Shown: in pieces, positions 17,166 to 29,700 of the stretch
Position numbering within the stretch: the stretch's first letter is position 1
How the letters are laid out: each line of letters opens with the position of its first letter
From: Chitinophagales bacterium
GTDB taxonomy: Bacteria > Bacteroidota > Bacteroidia > Chitinophagales > UBA2359
Length of the DNA: 64,000 bases
Assembly (NCBI GenBank): GCA_041392475.1
Contig: JAWKLZ010000001.1
Span: 496,001-560,000, forward strand
Reading direction: 5' to 3'
Notes under the pieces: model-generated
The model's database searches: none
Told to the model about the DNA's origin: nothing
What the model saw: only the letters and a program-made list of their open reading frames with translations
Program-made: the position numbers and the translations under genes

Positions 17166-20100
17166 GCCCTACTCTGTTTTTCTGTGCTAATTATCGCCCA
17201 AAATTTTCTAATCAAAGACAAGGGAATCACTGACAAAAAAGAGATCAGAGAAAAGCCCTCAGAAGAAGAAAAGACAAAAGAAGAAAAGGCTCGGACAGTA
17301 GGCGAGCGACTTCAATATGAGTACGACCTTCAAAAAAATCCCAAAACTGGAAAAATTCCAGAAGGGGTCAAAGAATTGGAATTGAAGGCCGCCATGAAAG
17401 TCCCTATTTTTAGAGGTTCAGGAAGCTTGGAAAAAGGGGCATCTGATTTTACCATTACCCCAAGAGCGCGGCAATTTGGGTGGACGCACCCGTTCTATCC
17501 GTTTTGACGTGCGAAACGCCAACATCATGTTGGCAGGAGGAGTGAGTTCAGGTGTATTCCGAAGCACCGATGGCGGAACGACTTGGGTAAAAGTTTCCCC
17601 CAACGATCAAATCCACAATGTCACCTCTCTTGCACAAGATACCCGTGCAGGACAAGAAGACACCTGGTACTACGGCACAGGAGAATTGGAGGCTTCCACT
17701 TCTTTAGGAGATGCAGGCTACAAAGGATTTGGAATCTGGAAATCAACCGATAATGGAGTCACTTGGACAGCCTTAACCGCCACCCAAACAGGAACATTAG
17801 AAGGAGGCGATAACCCCTTTGATTTTGTCCACAGAATCGTAGTAGATCCGACCAATGGCACTGTATATGCCGCCGCAACCGATGTAATCCAACGTTCTAC
17901 CGATGGTGGCACGACTTGGGAACAAGTTTTGGGAATCTTTAACTTTGATGTGTATTCCGATATAGCCGTCACCTCCACAGGACGCTTATATGCCGCCTTT
18001 GACGGCACAAGCGACAGCGATGGCGTTTGGACATCCACCACAGGAGCAAACGGTTCTTGGACAAAAATTGCAGGAACGGGATCTGCAAGTACTCCCGCAG
18101 GTTGGAACACAGTAGATAACTATGGTCGAATCGTGATAGCCGTTGCACCGAGCAGCGAAAATATCTTGTATGTACTCTACGACAACAAAACCGTCAGCGA
18201 TTGTGCTGGCACACCTGCACCAGAAGCAGATTTTTACAAATGGAATCAAACCACCACTACATGGACGAATTTATCCGCCAATTTGCCCGACGAATAAGGT
18301 TGCGACATAGGCAACGACCCTTTTTCCCATCAAGGAGGATATGACTTGACCGTTGTGGTCAATCCAGCAAATGCGAATCTGGTATTTATTGGAGGAACAA
18401 ACATTTACCGCTCGACCAATGGTTTTTCTTCCACTGCGGGAACAACCCGAATTGGAGGTTATTTGAATGCCACTGGAGCGGCACAATACAATGTAGGAGG
18501 TGTAACACATCACTCAGATATTCATGATATTGTTTTTGCCCTGGCAACAATGATATTGTATATACAGGCACAGACGGAGGAATCCACAAAGCAGACATTA
18601 CCGTGACACCTGTAGAATGGACGAGCCTCAACAACAGTTATGTCACCTACCAATACTACTATGTGGACATCAACCCTACCACAGGAAACAGTTTGGTCGT
18701 TGGTGGCGCACAAGACAATGGAACAACCAGCATCAGCACAGGAATGACTGCAAAATCAATTGGAGGAGGAGATGGAGTTGCAGTAGGCTGCATATCGGGT
18801 ACAGACACCGACAACCAAAACGTATTGTACGGCTCACAAAATGGAGATATTTCCCGCAGTGTCTTTACCGCAGGAGTGGAAGATTACTTTGACATCAAAC
18901 CAGCAGGTTCAACCAGTCTTTTCGTAACCTACTTTCACTTAGACCAAGACAATACCAATTATTTGTACTATGCGTCTGAAGGAAACCTATACAGAACACG
19001 AATCGCCTCGACAATTGAAGATGGAACTGTGACCAACAATAGTGCGACTGGTTGGCAAAACTTGACAGGAGTAGGCACTGCAACAACGGGGATATTCAAT
19101 CCATGTCAACTTCACGAAATGGTGCTTTTGCAGGAAGTACTTATTCTGCTACCGATACCAATAGAAAATTATTTATCGGCACGAGCGATGGCAAAGTGTT
19201 TCGCTTGAACAACCCAGCGTTTTCTACTGCTGCAACTGCCCCGTCAATATCACCCCCGCAGGAGGTTCAGGAGTAGTGAGCAGTATTTCTGTGAATCCAG
19301 AAAATGACAATGAAGTGTTGATCACCTATTCCAACTACGGCATCATCAATGTGTATCACACGACCAATGCCAATGCAGCAAGCCCAACATGGACAAATGT
19401 GGAAGGTTCGACCACAGCAGTACAATTGGCTTCTATTCGCTCAAGTAGCATTGTGAAAGGAGCAACTTCAACGTATTACTTAATAGGAACTTCAACAGGT
19501 TTGTATTGCACCAGCACCTTGAGTGGAGCAACTACGGTATGGGAAAGAGTGGTAAATGATATTGGTTATGCTGTAACCAGCCATATACGATTGCGAGCAA
19601 GTGACAATACTTTGGTAGCAGGAACACACGGAAATGGAATGTTCCAACTGGTATTGGTTACTCCAACGTGTACCGATGGCATTCAAAACGGCGATGAAAC
19701 AGGTGTTGATTGCGGTGGAAGTTGCCCAACAGCTTGCCCGACCTGTACCGATGGCATTCAAAACGGCGATGAAACAGGTGTTGATTGCGGTGGAAGTTGC
19801 CCAACAGCTTGTCCGACCTGTACCGATGGCATTCAAAACGGTGATGAAACAGGTGTTGATTGCGGTGGAAGTTGCCCAACAGCTTGTCCAACGTGTACCG
19901 ATGGCATTCAAAACGGTGATGAAACAGGTGTTGACTGTGGTGGAAGTTGCCCAACAGCTTGTCCTACTTGTAGTGATGGACTTCAAAATGGCGATGAAAC
20001 AGGTGTTGATTGCGGTGGAAGTTGTCCAACAGCTTGTCCTACTTGTAGTGATGGACTTCAAAATGGGGATGAAACAGGTGTTGATTGTGGCGGAAGTTGC

Positions 20101-20864
20101 CCAACGGCTTGTCCAACTTGCAGTGATGGACTTCAAAATGGCGATGAAACGGGTATAGATTGTGGCGGAAGTTGCCCAACAGCTTGTCCTACTTGCAGTG
20201 ATGGCATTCAGAATGGAGACGAAACAGGCATTGATTGCGGTGGAAGTTGCCCAACGGCTTGTCCTACTTGTAGTGATGGCATTCAGAATGGGGATGAAAC
20301 AGGTGTTGATTGTGGCGGAAGTTGCCCAACGGCTTGTCCTACTTGCAGTGATGGACTTCAAAATGGCGATGAAACAGGCATTGATTGCGGTGGAAGTTGC
20401 CCAACAGCTTGTCCTACTTGCAGTGATGGCGTTCAAAATGGCGATGAAACAGGTGTTGATTGCGGTGGAAGTTGCCCAACGGCTTGTCCTACTTGCAGTG
20501 ATGGCGTTCAGAATGGAGACGAAACAGGTGTTGATTGCGGTGGAAGTTGTCCAACGGCTTGTCCTACTTGCAGTGATGGACTTCAAAATGGCGATGAAAC
20601 AGGTGTGGATTGTGGTGGAAGTTGCCCAACAGCTTGTCCAACCTGTACCGATGGCATTCAAAACGGCGATGAAACAGGTGTTGACTGTGGTGGAAGTTGC
20701 CCAACAGCTTGTCCAACGTGTACCGATGGCATTCAAAACGGCGATGAAACAGGTGTTGACTGTGGTGGAAGTTGCCCAACGGCTTGTGCGACCTGTACGG
20801 ATGGCATTCAAAACGGTGATGAAACAGGTGTTGACTGTGGTGGAAGTTGCCCAACAGCTTGTCC
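17166..20864 (+). repeat. 3.7-kb direct repeat, copy 1 (partner 26792-30498)
   Basis: From GCCCTACTCTG at 17166 to the end of repeat unit 16 the DNA matches 26792-30498 with few substitutions and five small deletions in this copy (2, 1, 1, 1 and 3 bases), which exactly account for the offset change from 9626 to 9634. The match starts inside the signal peptide codons and not before them. Beyond 20864 the repeat arrays lose register. Confidence 0.9.
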
Positions 20865-22068
20865 AACGTGTACCGATGGCATTCAAAACGGCGATGAAAC
20901 AGGTGTTGATTGCGGTGGAAGTTGCCCAACAGCTTGTCCAACGTGTACCGATGGCATTCAAAACGGTGATGAAACAGGTGTTGATTGCGGTGGAAGTTGC
21001 CCAACAGCTTGTCCGACCTGTACCGATGGCATTCAAAACGGCGACGAAACAGGTGTTGATTGCGGTGGAAGTTGCCCAACAGCTTGTCCGACCTGTACCG
21101 ATGGCATTCAAAACGGTGATGAAACAGGTGTTGATTGCGGTGGAAGCTGTCCAACAGCTTGCCCAACGTGTACCGATGGCATTCAAAACGGCGACGAAAC
21201 AGGTGTTGATTGCGGTGGAAGTTGCCCAACAGCTTGTTCAACGTGTACCGATGGCATTCAAAACGGCGATGAAACAGGTGTTGACTGTGGTGGAAGTTGC
21301 CCAACGGCTTGTGCGACCTGTACGGATGGCATTCAAAACGGTGATGAAACAGGTGTTGACTGTGGTGGAAGTTGCCCAACAGCTTGTCCAACCTGTACCG
21401 ATGGCATTCAAAACGGTGATGAAACAGGTGTTGACTGTGGTGGAAGTTGCCCAACAGCTTGTCCTACTTGTAGTGATGGACTTCAAAATGGCGATGAAAC
21501 AGGTGTTGATTGCGGTGGAAGTTGCCCAACAGCTTGTCCAACGTGTACCGATGGCATTCAAAACGGCGATGAAACAGGTGTTGACTGTGGTGGAAGTTGC
21601 CCAACGGCTTGTGCGACCTGTACGGATGGCATTCAAAACGGTGATGAAACAGGTGTTGACTGTGGTGGAAGTTGCCCAACAGCTTGTCCTACTTGTAGTG
21701 ATGGACTTCAAAATGGCGATGAAACAGGTGTTGATTGCGGTGGAAGTTGCCCAACAGCTTGTCCTACTTGTACCGACGGCATTCAAAACGGTGATGAAAC
21801 AGGTGTTGATTGCGGTGGAAGTTGCCCAACAGCTTGCCCAACGTGTACCGATGGCATTCAAAACGGTGATGAAACAGGTGTTGATTGCGGTGGAAGCTGT
21901 CCAACAGCTTGCCCAACGTGTACCGATGGTATTCAAAATGGTGATGAAACAGGTGTTGATTGCGGTGGAAGTTGCCCAACAGCTTGTCCAACGTGTACCG
22001 ATGGCATTCAAAACGGCGATGAAACAGGTGTTGATTGCGGTGGAAGTTGCCCAAATGTCTGTTCAACA
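19669..22068 (+). repeat. 75-bp tandem repeat array, 32 units (copy 1)
   Basis: Each unit encodes 25 residues beginning CTDGIQNGDETGVDCGGSC, with cysteines at unit positions 1, 15, 19 and 23. Units 5-13 form a CSDG sub-block, the others are CTDG. The last unit is degenerate (CPNVCST). Marker variants such as GCTTGTGCGACC recur 525 and 300 bases apart, i.e. 7 and 4 units, showing multi-unit duplications. The Asp/Asn-rich core may bind calcium; this is inference. Confidence 0.95.
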
Positions 22069-24806
22069 GGAAATTATATTGATTTGGAATTGACCAAGAC
22101 AGTGGACAATTCATTATTGGTCAAATTTACCAACCGCACATTTACCATTAGCGTGACGAATAAGGGAACTGTGATAGCGACAGGTGTAAGCGTAAAAGAT
22201 AAAATCCCGACAGGAATGGCGTTTACTAGCGCAACGGTGAGTAAGGGAAGTTATGTATTGTTCAGTGAAACGTGGGTTGTGGGAACATTGGCTCCAAACG
22301 AAACAGCTACTTTAACTTTGAAGCTTTTCATCTTGAATGTAAATACTGCAATTACCAACTTTGCACAGGTTCAATCGGCAAATGAAACTGATGTGGATTC
22401 TACTCCCGGCAATGACACCGACAATACGCCCAATGAAGACGATGAGGCGGCTGCTACCATAAGTCCCGATGTTCAGCCCGACAAGATAGATTTGGAGTTA
22501 ACCAAAACGGCAAATGTATCTCAAGCAGTGGCAGGGAATCAAGTGACCTACACTTTGACCTTATCCAACAAAGGCCCAGCGACAGCCACAGGTGTAAGCG
22601 TAAAAATCACTCCGCCAGTAGGTGTTCAGTATTTCAGTGATAATCCAAGTGCGGGAACTTACAGCAATGCCACCAAAACTTGGACAGTCGGCACAATCTT
22701 GAATGGACAGACCAAAACATTGCAGTTGACGGTGAATGTGATAAGCATCCCTAATCCAATCAAGTGCTTTTCACAAGTCCAAACGGCAAATGAAAGCGAT
22801 GTTGATTCTACTCCTGGCAACGATACCGACCAAACTCCCAACGAAGACGATGAATCAAGCGTGACCATTATTCCTACTCCAACAGACAGTTTTATTGATT
22901 TGGAATTGACTAAAACGGTCAACAATACCGAATTGGTCAAATTTACGCACCGAACCTTCACCATTACAGTTGTCAACAAAGGTCCAATGACTGCAACAGG
23001 TGTATCGGTGAAAGACCAAATCCCAACGGGACAAGCATTCAGTGGAAGTACCGCTTCAAAAGGTTCCTACAGTTCTTGGAATGGTATATGGACAATTGGC
23101 ACGCTTGCACCCAACGAAAGCGTTACTTTGAACATCACCATTTTCATTTTGACTGATAGCGCACCTGTAGTGAATTTCGCTCAGGTACAAACAGCCAACG
23201 AAACCGACATGGACTCCTCGCCTGGCAACGATACTGACAATACTCCCAACGAAGACGATGAAGACAACGCTACAATTGGAGCGAATACACAACCCGACAA
23301 GATTGATTTGCAATTGACCAAAAATGTATCACAAACGGAAGCAGAAGTGGGCGATTTCCTCACTTACTCTTTGGTGCTCCTCAACAAAGGTTCTGCAAAT
23401 GCAACAGGCGTAAGTGTGAAAGATGCACTACCAAGTGGACTTTCTTATATAGGTTCTGCTGCCAGCAAAGGCACTTATGATTCTGGAACAGGAATTTGGA
23501 CAATCGGAAATCTAAACAGCAACAGTACCGCAACTTTGACCATCAACGTCCAAGTAGAACAAATCAATGCACCGATTACCAACTTTGCACAAGTCCAAAC
23601 CGCCAATGAAACGGATCTGGACTCTACGCCTGGTAATGACTCCAACAATACACCGAATGAAGACGATGAAGATGATGCTACGGTCAATCCTCCAACTATC
23701 TGTGACAATGTGACAGATGGCGGAAGTATTGGCTCTAACGAAACGGGTTGCAGCCCTTCTTTCGACCCTACAATGATTGTGAATGCGGCATTACCATCAG
23801 GAGGAACAGGTGCTTTGGAGTATTTGTGGTTCAAAAGCACAACGGGTACACCTTTCACTACTGCAAGCACTGATTGGTTTCCCATTGCAAACACCAACTC
23901 TCCCAACTTTGACCCAAGTTTCATTTCGCAGACCACTTATTATATTCGATGTGCTCGTAGATTTGGCTGTGAAGACTACGTTGGTGAATCCAATATGGTC
24001 ATCAAAACCGTTGAAACTTGTGGAGGTGGGAATAAAATTGATTTGGAAGTCAATGTAACTGTTGACAAACCATTTACAACACTTTACCAAAACGTTACGT
24101 TTACCATCACTGTGACTAACAACAGTACGCTGACGGCAACAGGTGTTGAAGTGAAAAATTCTATTCCGGGTGGAATGGCATTCACTAGTCAGTCTGTTTC
24201 ACAAGGTAACTTCAACCTCTATTTCCAGAAATGGAATGTAGGAACATTGACAGGTGGATCAAGTGCTACCATGAATTTGGTTTTGTTTACCTTGAATCTC
24301 AACAATCCTGTAGTCAATTTTGCACAGGTTTCTGCTGCAAATGAAACGGATTTGGACTCTACTCCAAACAACAACATTACTACGACACCAATTGAAGACG
24401 ATGAAGCAGTAGCAACGGTTAGTTTGGCTGGAAGCAGTGGAGGAAAAGGAGTTATTGCTAATGCACCAGTTGACCGTGCTACTACTTTGGTATTGTACAG
24501 TATATCACCAGTTCCTGCAAGTGGTGACCTAACAGTATTGTTTCATACTGAAGGTTTCCAAGTAAATGTATTGATGTATGATGTGAGTGGTAAATTGTTG
24601 TCTCGAAAATCTCTGCAAACAGCTCGTGGCGACAATTCGATCCACTTAGATATTAGACATTTACCAACAGGTTTTTATACGCTGTCTATCGAAACACCAG
24701 AAGGTTATGTGAGGGGTAAGTTTGTAAAAGAGTAAAGAATAGTATTTTTTTTTAAGTTAAAGTGAAGAAGCTTGAAGTGAGACTTCTAACTTCAACGAAT
24801 ATTGGA

Positions 24807-24849
24807 AACTCCCTATCGAACCAATTGGTTTGGTAGGGAGTTTTTTTAT
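24807..24849 (+). terminator. Rho-independent terminator after copy 1 (hairpin family member 2)
   Basis: Arms AACTCCCTATCGAACCAA and TTGGTTTGGTAGGGAGTT (24807-24842) plus seven T. Differs from the hppA terminator by one base in the stem. Confidence 0.9.
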
Positions 24850-24925
24850 TGTTTCGTTAAGGTACAAAATTCGACTGTGAGGTTGGATAGGGAATAAACA
24901 AGGTGGCACTCTACTGTAAAAAATG

Positions 24926-24933
24926 TATTTTTG
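24926..24933 (+). promoter_or_regulatory. Putative -7 promoter box of the TPR/HTH regulator
   Basis: TATTTTTG followed by CC matches TAnnTTTG and sits 26 bases before the ATG at 24959. No convincing -33 TTG is visible. Confidence 0.4.
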
Positions 24934-24958
24934 CCATTTACCCTATTAATATTTGAGC

Positions 24959-26503
24959 ATGAAAAACCCACTTATCTTTTCCATAATCCTCTTTTTACTT
25001 TGGATACCTGCAATTTGTGGGGAACCTGGCTTTATGGAAAAATACCATGCGACAAATCCTGTTTCACCAGACTCAACCTATACTTTTGAAGAAGAATTGA
25101 CACTACATCAAAACTTTTTAGATAGTGCCATAAAAAATAAAAATAGTTTGCATCAATTCTATGGCTATATGTATTTGTCAGATGATTATGTTGATGTTCA
25201 AGATTACTCTAAAGCAATGGAGTATTTATTGAAGGCAGAGAAGTTTGCAATTGCAGCAAAAAATATTCTTTGGCAGGGAAGGGTTAATTTATATAAGGCT
25301 TCCCTCTACACAGATTTAGAAGATTATGAAATAGCACTTTGTTTTTTTGAACAATCCTTGTTTCAAGCTGAAATGGCAGCAGATAGTCAAAATGTAGCGA
25401 TGAGTATGGAACAGATGGGAGCAATGTACAATTATTTGGACAACCATGAAAAAGCCCATGAATACTATGAAAAAGCGATTCCATTGATAAAAAAGTATTG
25501 TGGGGAAAGGTCTTTGGGAGTTACTTTGAGTAATTATGGTATTTTATTGGGGAATGAAGGTAAACCTCTAGATGCATTAAAATATTATAAAGAGGCTTTG
25601 CTTACTACTCCTGCCACAAAATCAACATATAGACAATCAAACTATCTAAGCAATATAGCATCGGCTTATTTTGATTTGGATAGTTTGGATAAGGCATTGG
25701 AATTGTGGCAGGAGTGTGTCAAAATAAATTCAAAAAATGGGTGGGATGATCTTTTGATAATCAATTATGGAGGTCTCGCAGATGCGTATGAACAAAAAGG
25801 AGATATAAAGAAAGCCTTGTATTTTTTTAAAGAACATCACTACCTACATGATAGTCTTATGGGAATGGAGGTAAGAGGAGAAATTAACAATTTGGAAGCA
25901 AAATACAAAAACGAACAAAAGGAAACAACTTTGCAAAAATACAAATTGGAACTAATAGAAACAGAACAGTCTTTGGAGCGAAGTATAGGATTTCTACTGC
26001 TTTTGTTGGGGTTGATTGGATTTATTGTTTGGAGGTGGCGTTCACAAATCAAATTTACCAAACTAAGTTTGGCGCAAAGTCATGAAAGTCTAAGAGAAAT
26101 CACCTATCTGTTGAGGAAAAAAAATGCTCAATTAGAGATTTTGGAAAAGGAGAAAATATCGTTGCTACAAAAAGAGGAAGAAAAATCTCCTGCAAAAGAA
26201 GAAAATTTTGATAGTCAATTCTACAACCAACAAATTCTAACAAGTTCGGATTGGGAGCTGTTCAAAACAAATTTTGAGAAAGCTCACCCAGGTTATTTGC
26301 TTCGTTTGCGTTCGATTCATCCTACACTTAGTGAGGCAGAAGAACGCTTGTTTCTTTTCATAAAGCTCCATTTAAATAGTAAGGAAATTGCTGAAATATT
26401 GGGAATTTCTATTGGAGGAGTGAAAAAAACACGATATAGGCTTCGAAAGAGATTGGAAATTAATGAGGGAGCTTCCTTAGAAGACTTCATTCATTCGTTT
26501 TGA
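24959..26503 (+). CDS. TPR membrane protein with C-terminal LuxR-type HTH (putative regulator)
   Basis: About 514 residues from ATG at 24959 (an upstream TTG is less likely). Signal peptide (MKNPLIFSIILFLLWIPAICG), a run of tetratricopeptide repeats to about residue 300, a charged coiled coil, one membrane helix near 341-357 (FLLLLLGLIGFIVW), a second coiled coil, and a C-terminal helix-turn-helix (SKEIAEILGISIGGVKKTRYRLRKRL). This periplasmic-TPR, membrane, cytoplasmic-HTH layout is common in Bacteroidota and is taken to sense envelope signals and bind DNA. Its place between the two giant repeat-protein copies suggests, without proof, that it controls them. Confidence 0.82.
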   Translation: MKNPLIFSIILFLLWIPAICGEPGFMEKYHATNPVSPDSTYTFEEELTLHQNFLDSAIKNKNSLHQFYGYMYLSDDYVDVQDYSKAMEYLLKAEKFAIAAKNILWQGRVNLYKASLYTDLEDYEIALCFFEQSLFQAEMAADSQNVAMSMEQMGAMYNYLDNHEKAHEYYEKAIPLIKKYCGERSLGVTLSNYGILLGNEGKPLDALKYYKEALLTTPATKSTYRQSNYLSNIASAYFDLDSLDKALELWQECVKINSKNGWDDLLIINYGGLADAYEQKGDIKKALYFFKEHHYLHDSLMGMEVRGEINNLEAKYKNEQKETTLQKYKLELIETEQSLERSIGFLLLLLGLIGFIVWRWRSQIKFTKLSLAQSHESLREITYLLRKKNAQLEILEKEKISLLQKEEEKSPAKEENFDSQFYNQQILTSSDWELFKTNFEKAHPGYLLRLRSIHPTLSEAEERLFLFIKLHLNSKEIAEILGISIGGVKKTRYRLRKRLEINEGASLEDFIHSF

Positions 26504-26758
26504 TAAAATGGGTTATTTTTAAGATGTTTTCATCTTTATGAATATTCAAAGGAACGAATAGTATTCAAAAAAATGACTTTCAATAATTTGGATATGAAAA
26601 GTACTTTTGTCCCCCTATCTGTCTGCCTTCAAGTTGTCTGAAAATTGGCATGTCCATCTATCTGTACTCCCTTTAATTTGCCTAAATCACAAATTAATAC
26701 GCTTACTTTGTTTGTTAGCTTTTTTTAATATAAACCTTAAAAGGATTTACTTAAGCGT
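26504..26758. other. Noncoding leader of the second repeat-protein copy
   Basis: 255 bases without a gene. TTTGTCCCCCT lies at 26606-26616, 153 bases before the start codon, matching the element 180 bases before copy 1. TCTGTACTCCCT at 26661 resembles the second box of copy 1. The region otherwise shows no similarity to the copy 1 leader. Confidence 0.3.
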
Positions 26759-29700
26759 ATGAACAACTTATTAACAAAACTATTCCTAACAGCCCTACTC
26801 TGTTTTTCTGTGCTAATTATCGCCCAAAATTTTCTAATCAAAGACAAGGGAATCACTGACAAAAAAGAGATCAGAGAAAAGCCCTCAGAAGAAGAAAAGA
26901 CAAAAGAAGAAAAGGCTCGGACAGTAGGCGAGCGACTTCAATATGAGTACGACCTTCAAAAAAATCCCAAAACTGGAAAAATTCCAGAAGGGGTCAAAGA
27001 ATTGGAATTGAAGGCCGCCATGAAAGTCCCTATTTTTAGAGGTTCAGGAAGCTTGGAAAAAGGGGCATCTGATTTTACCATTACCCCAAGAGGCCCTGGC
27101 AATTTGGGTGGACGCACCCGTTCTATCCGTTTTGACGTGCGAAACGCCAACATCATGTTGGCAGGAGGAGTGAGTTCAGGTGTATTCCGAAGCACCGATG
27201 GCGGAACGACTTGGGTAAAAGTTTCCCCCAACGATCAAATCCACAATGTCACCTCTCTTGCACAAGATACCCGTGCAGGACAAGAAGACACCTGGTACTA
27301 CGGCACAGGAGAATTGGAGGCTTCCACTTCTTTAGGAGATGCAGGCTACAAAGGATTTGGAATCTGGAAATCAACCGATAATGGAGTCACTTGGACAGCC
27401 TTAACCGCCACCCAAACAGGAACATTAGAAGGAGGCGATAACCCCTTTGATTTTGTCCACAGAATCGTAGTAGATCCGACCAATGGCACTGTATATGCCG
27501 CCGCAACCGATGTGATCCAACGTTCTACCGATGGTGGCACGACTTGGGAACAAGTGTTGGGAATCTTTAACTTTGATGTGTATTCCGATATAGCCGTCAC
27601 CTCCACAGGACGCTTATATGCCGCCTTTGACGGCACAAGCGACAGCGATGGCGTTTGGACATCCACCACAGGAGCAAACGGTTCTTGGACAAAAATTGCA
27701 GGAACAGGCTCTGCAACGACACCCGCAGGTTGGAACACAGTAGATAACTATGGTCGAATCGTGATAGCCATTGCACCGAGCAGCGAAAATATCTTGTATG
27801 TACTCTATGACAACAAAACCGTCAGCGATTGCGCAGGAACGCCTGCCCCCGAAGCAGATTTTTACAAATGGAATCAAACCACCACTACATGGACGAATTT
27901 ATCCGCCAACTTGCCCGACGAACCAGGTTGCGACATAGGCAACGACCCCTTTTCCCATCAAGGAGGATATGATTTGACCATAGTTGTGAATCCAGCCAAT
28001 GCGAATCTGGTATTTATTGGCGGAACAAACATTTACCGCTCCACAAATGGTTTTTCTTCAACAGCAGGAACAACCCGCATTGGAGGTTATTTGAATGCGA
28101 ATGGTGCTGCTCAATACAATGTAGGAGGTGTAACACATCACTCAGATATACATGAAATTGTTTTTGCCCCAGGCAACAACGATATTGTATATACAGGCAC
28201 AGATGGAGGAATCCACAAAGCAGACATTACCGTGACACCTGTAGAATGGACGAGCCTCAACAACAGTTATGTCACCTACCAATACTACTATGTGGACATC
28301 AACCCTACCACAGGAAACAGTTTGGTCGTTGGTGGCGCACAAGACAATGGAACAACCAGCATCAGCACAGGAATGACTGCAAAATCAATTGGAGGAGGAG
28401 ATGGAGTTGCAGTAGGCTGCATATCGGGTACAGACACCGACAACCAAAACGTATTGTACGGCTCACAAAATGGAGATATTTCCCGCAGTGTCTTTACCGC
28501 AGGAGTGGAAGATTACTTTGACATCAAACCAGCAGGTTCAACCAGTCTTTTCGTAACCTACTTTCACTTAGACCAAGACAATACCAATTATTTGTACTAT
28601 GCGTCTGAAGGAAACCTATACAGAACACGAATCGCCTCGACAATTGAAGATGGAACTGTGACCAACAATAGTGCGACTGGTTGGCAAAACTTGACAGGAG
28701 TAGGCACTGCAACAACGGGGGATATTCAATCCATGTCAACTTCACGAAATGGTGCTTTTGCAGGAAGTACTTATTCTGCTACCGATACCAATAGAAAATT
28801 ATTTATCGGCACGAGCGATGGCAAAGTGTTTCGCTTGAACAACCCAGCGTTTTCTACTGCTGCAACTGCCCCCGTCAATATCACCCCCGCAGGAGGTTCA
28901 GGAGTAGTGAGCAGTATTTCTGTGAATCCAGAAAATGACAATGAAGTGTTGATCACCTATTCCAACTACGGCATCATCAATGTGTATCACACGACCAATG
29001 CCAATGCAGCAAGCCCAACATGGACAAATGTGGAAGGTTCGACCACAGCAGTACAATTGGCTTCTATTCGCTCAAGTAGCATTGTGAAAGGAGCAACTTC
29101 AACGTATTACTTAATAGGAACTTCAACAGGTTTGTATTGCACCAGCACCTTGAGTGGAGCAACTACGGTATGGGAAAGAGTGGGGCCAAATGATATTGGT
29201 TATGCTGTAACCAGCCATATACGATTGCGAGCAAGTGACAATACTTTGGTAGCAGGAACACACGGAAATGGAATGTTCCAACTGGTATTGGTTACTCCAA
29301 CGTGTACCGATGGCATTCAAAACGGCGATGAAACAGGTGTTGATTGCGGTGGAAGTTGCCCAACAGCTTGCCCGACCTGTACCGATGGCATTCAAAACGG
29401 CGATGAAACAGGTGTTGATTGCGGTGGAAGTTGCCCAACAGCTTGTCCGACCTGTACCGATGGCATTCAAAACGGTGATGAAACAGGTGTTGATTGCGGT
29501 GGAAGTTGCCCAACAGCTTGTCCAACGTGTACCGATGGCATTCAAAACGGTGATGAAACAGGTGTTGACTGTGGTGGAAGTTGCCCAACAGCTTGTCCTA
29601 CTTGTAGTGATGGACTTCAAAATGGCGATGAAACAGGTGTTGATTGCGGTGGAAGTTGTCCAACAGCTTGTCCTACTTGTAGTGATGGACTTCAAAATGG

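Larger units (their letters stand above)
17133..24735 (+). pseudogene. Giant T9SS repeat protein, copy 1: frameshifted, with DUF11 C-terminal modules
   Basis: Near-identical to the intact 26759-31798 gene through the propeller and the first 16 repeat units, but the frame is broken: loss of 2 bases near 17467, a TAA at 18295-18297 where copy 2 has CCA, loss of one base near 18541, 19088 (four G for five) and 19239 (four C for five), plus an in-frame 3-base loss near 19551. Order: signal peptide, Asp-box/BNR propeller, 32 Cys-rich units (19669-22068), five DUF11 repeats with Asp-rich linkers such as STPGNDTDNTPNEDDE, an Ig/PKD-like insert before the fifth, and a type A T9SS sorting domain. The C-terminal 1800 codons remain open. 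Several lesions fall in homopolymers, so sequencing error is a real alternative to a true pseudogene. Confidence 0.8.

Noticed and set aside
19492..21186. Long antisense ORF of 564 codons over the repeat array, and similar ones at 29123-31201 and 20564-21454
   Set aside because: The 75-bp period is a multiple of three, so any frame free of stops in one unit stays open across the array. The predicted products are low-complexity shadows.
19669..22068. Possible CRISPR array because of the regular repeats
   Set aside because: The units are contiguous 75-bp coding repeats without spacers and keep one reading frame.
20162..22093. 643-codon same-strand ORF in another frame (also 29796-31013, 405 codons)
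   Set aside because: Same cause; it reads the repeat in a shifted frame and has no start context or recognisable domain.
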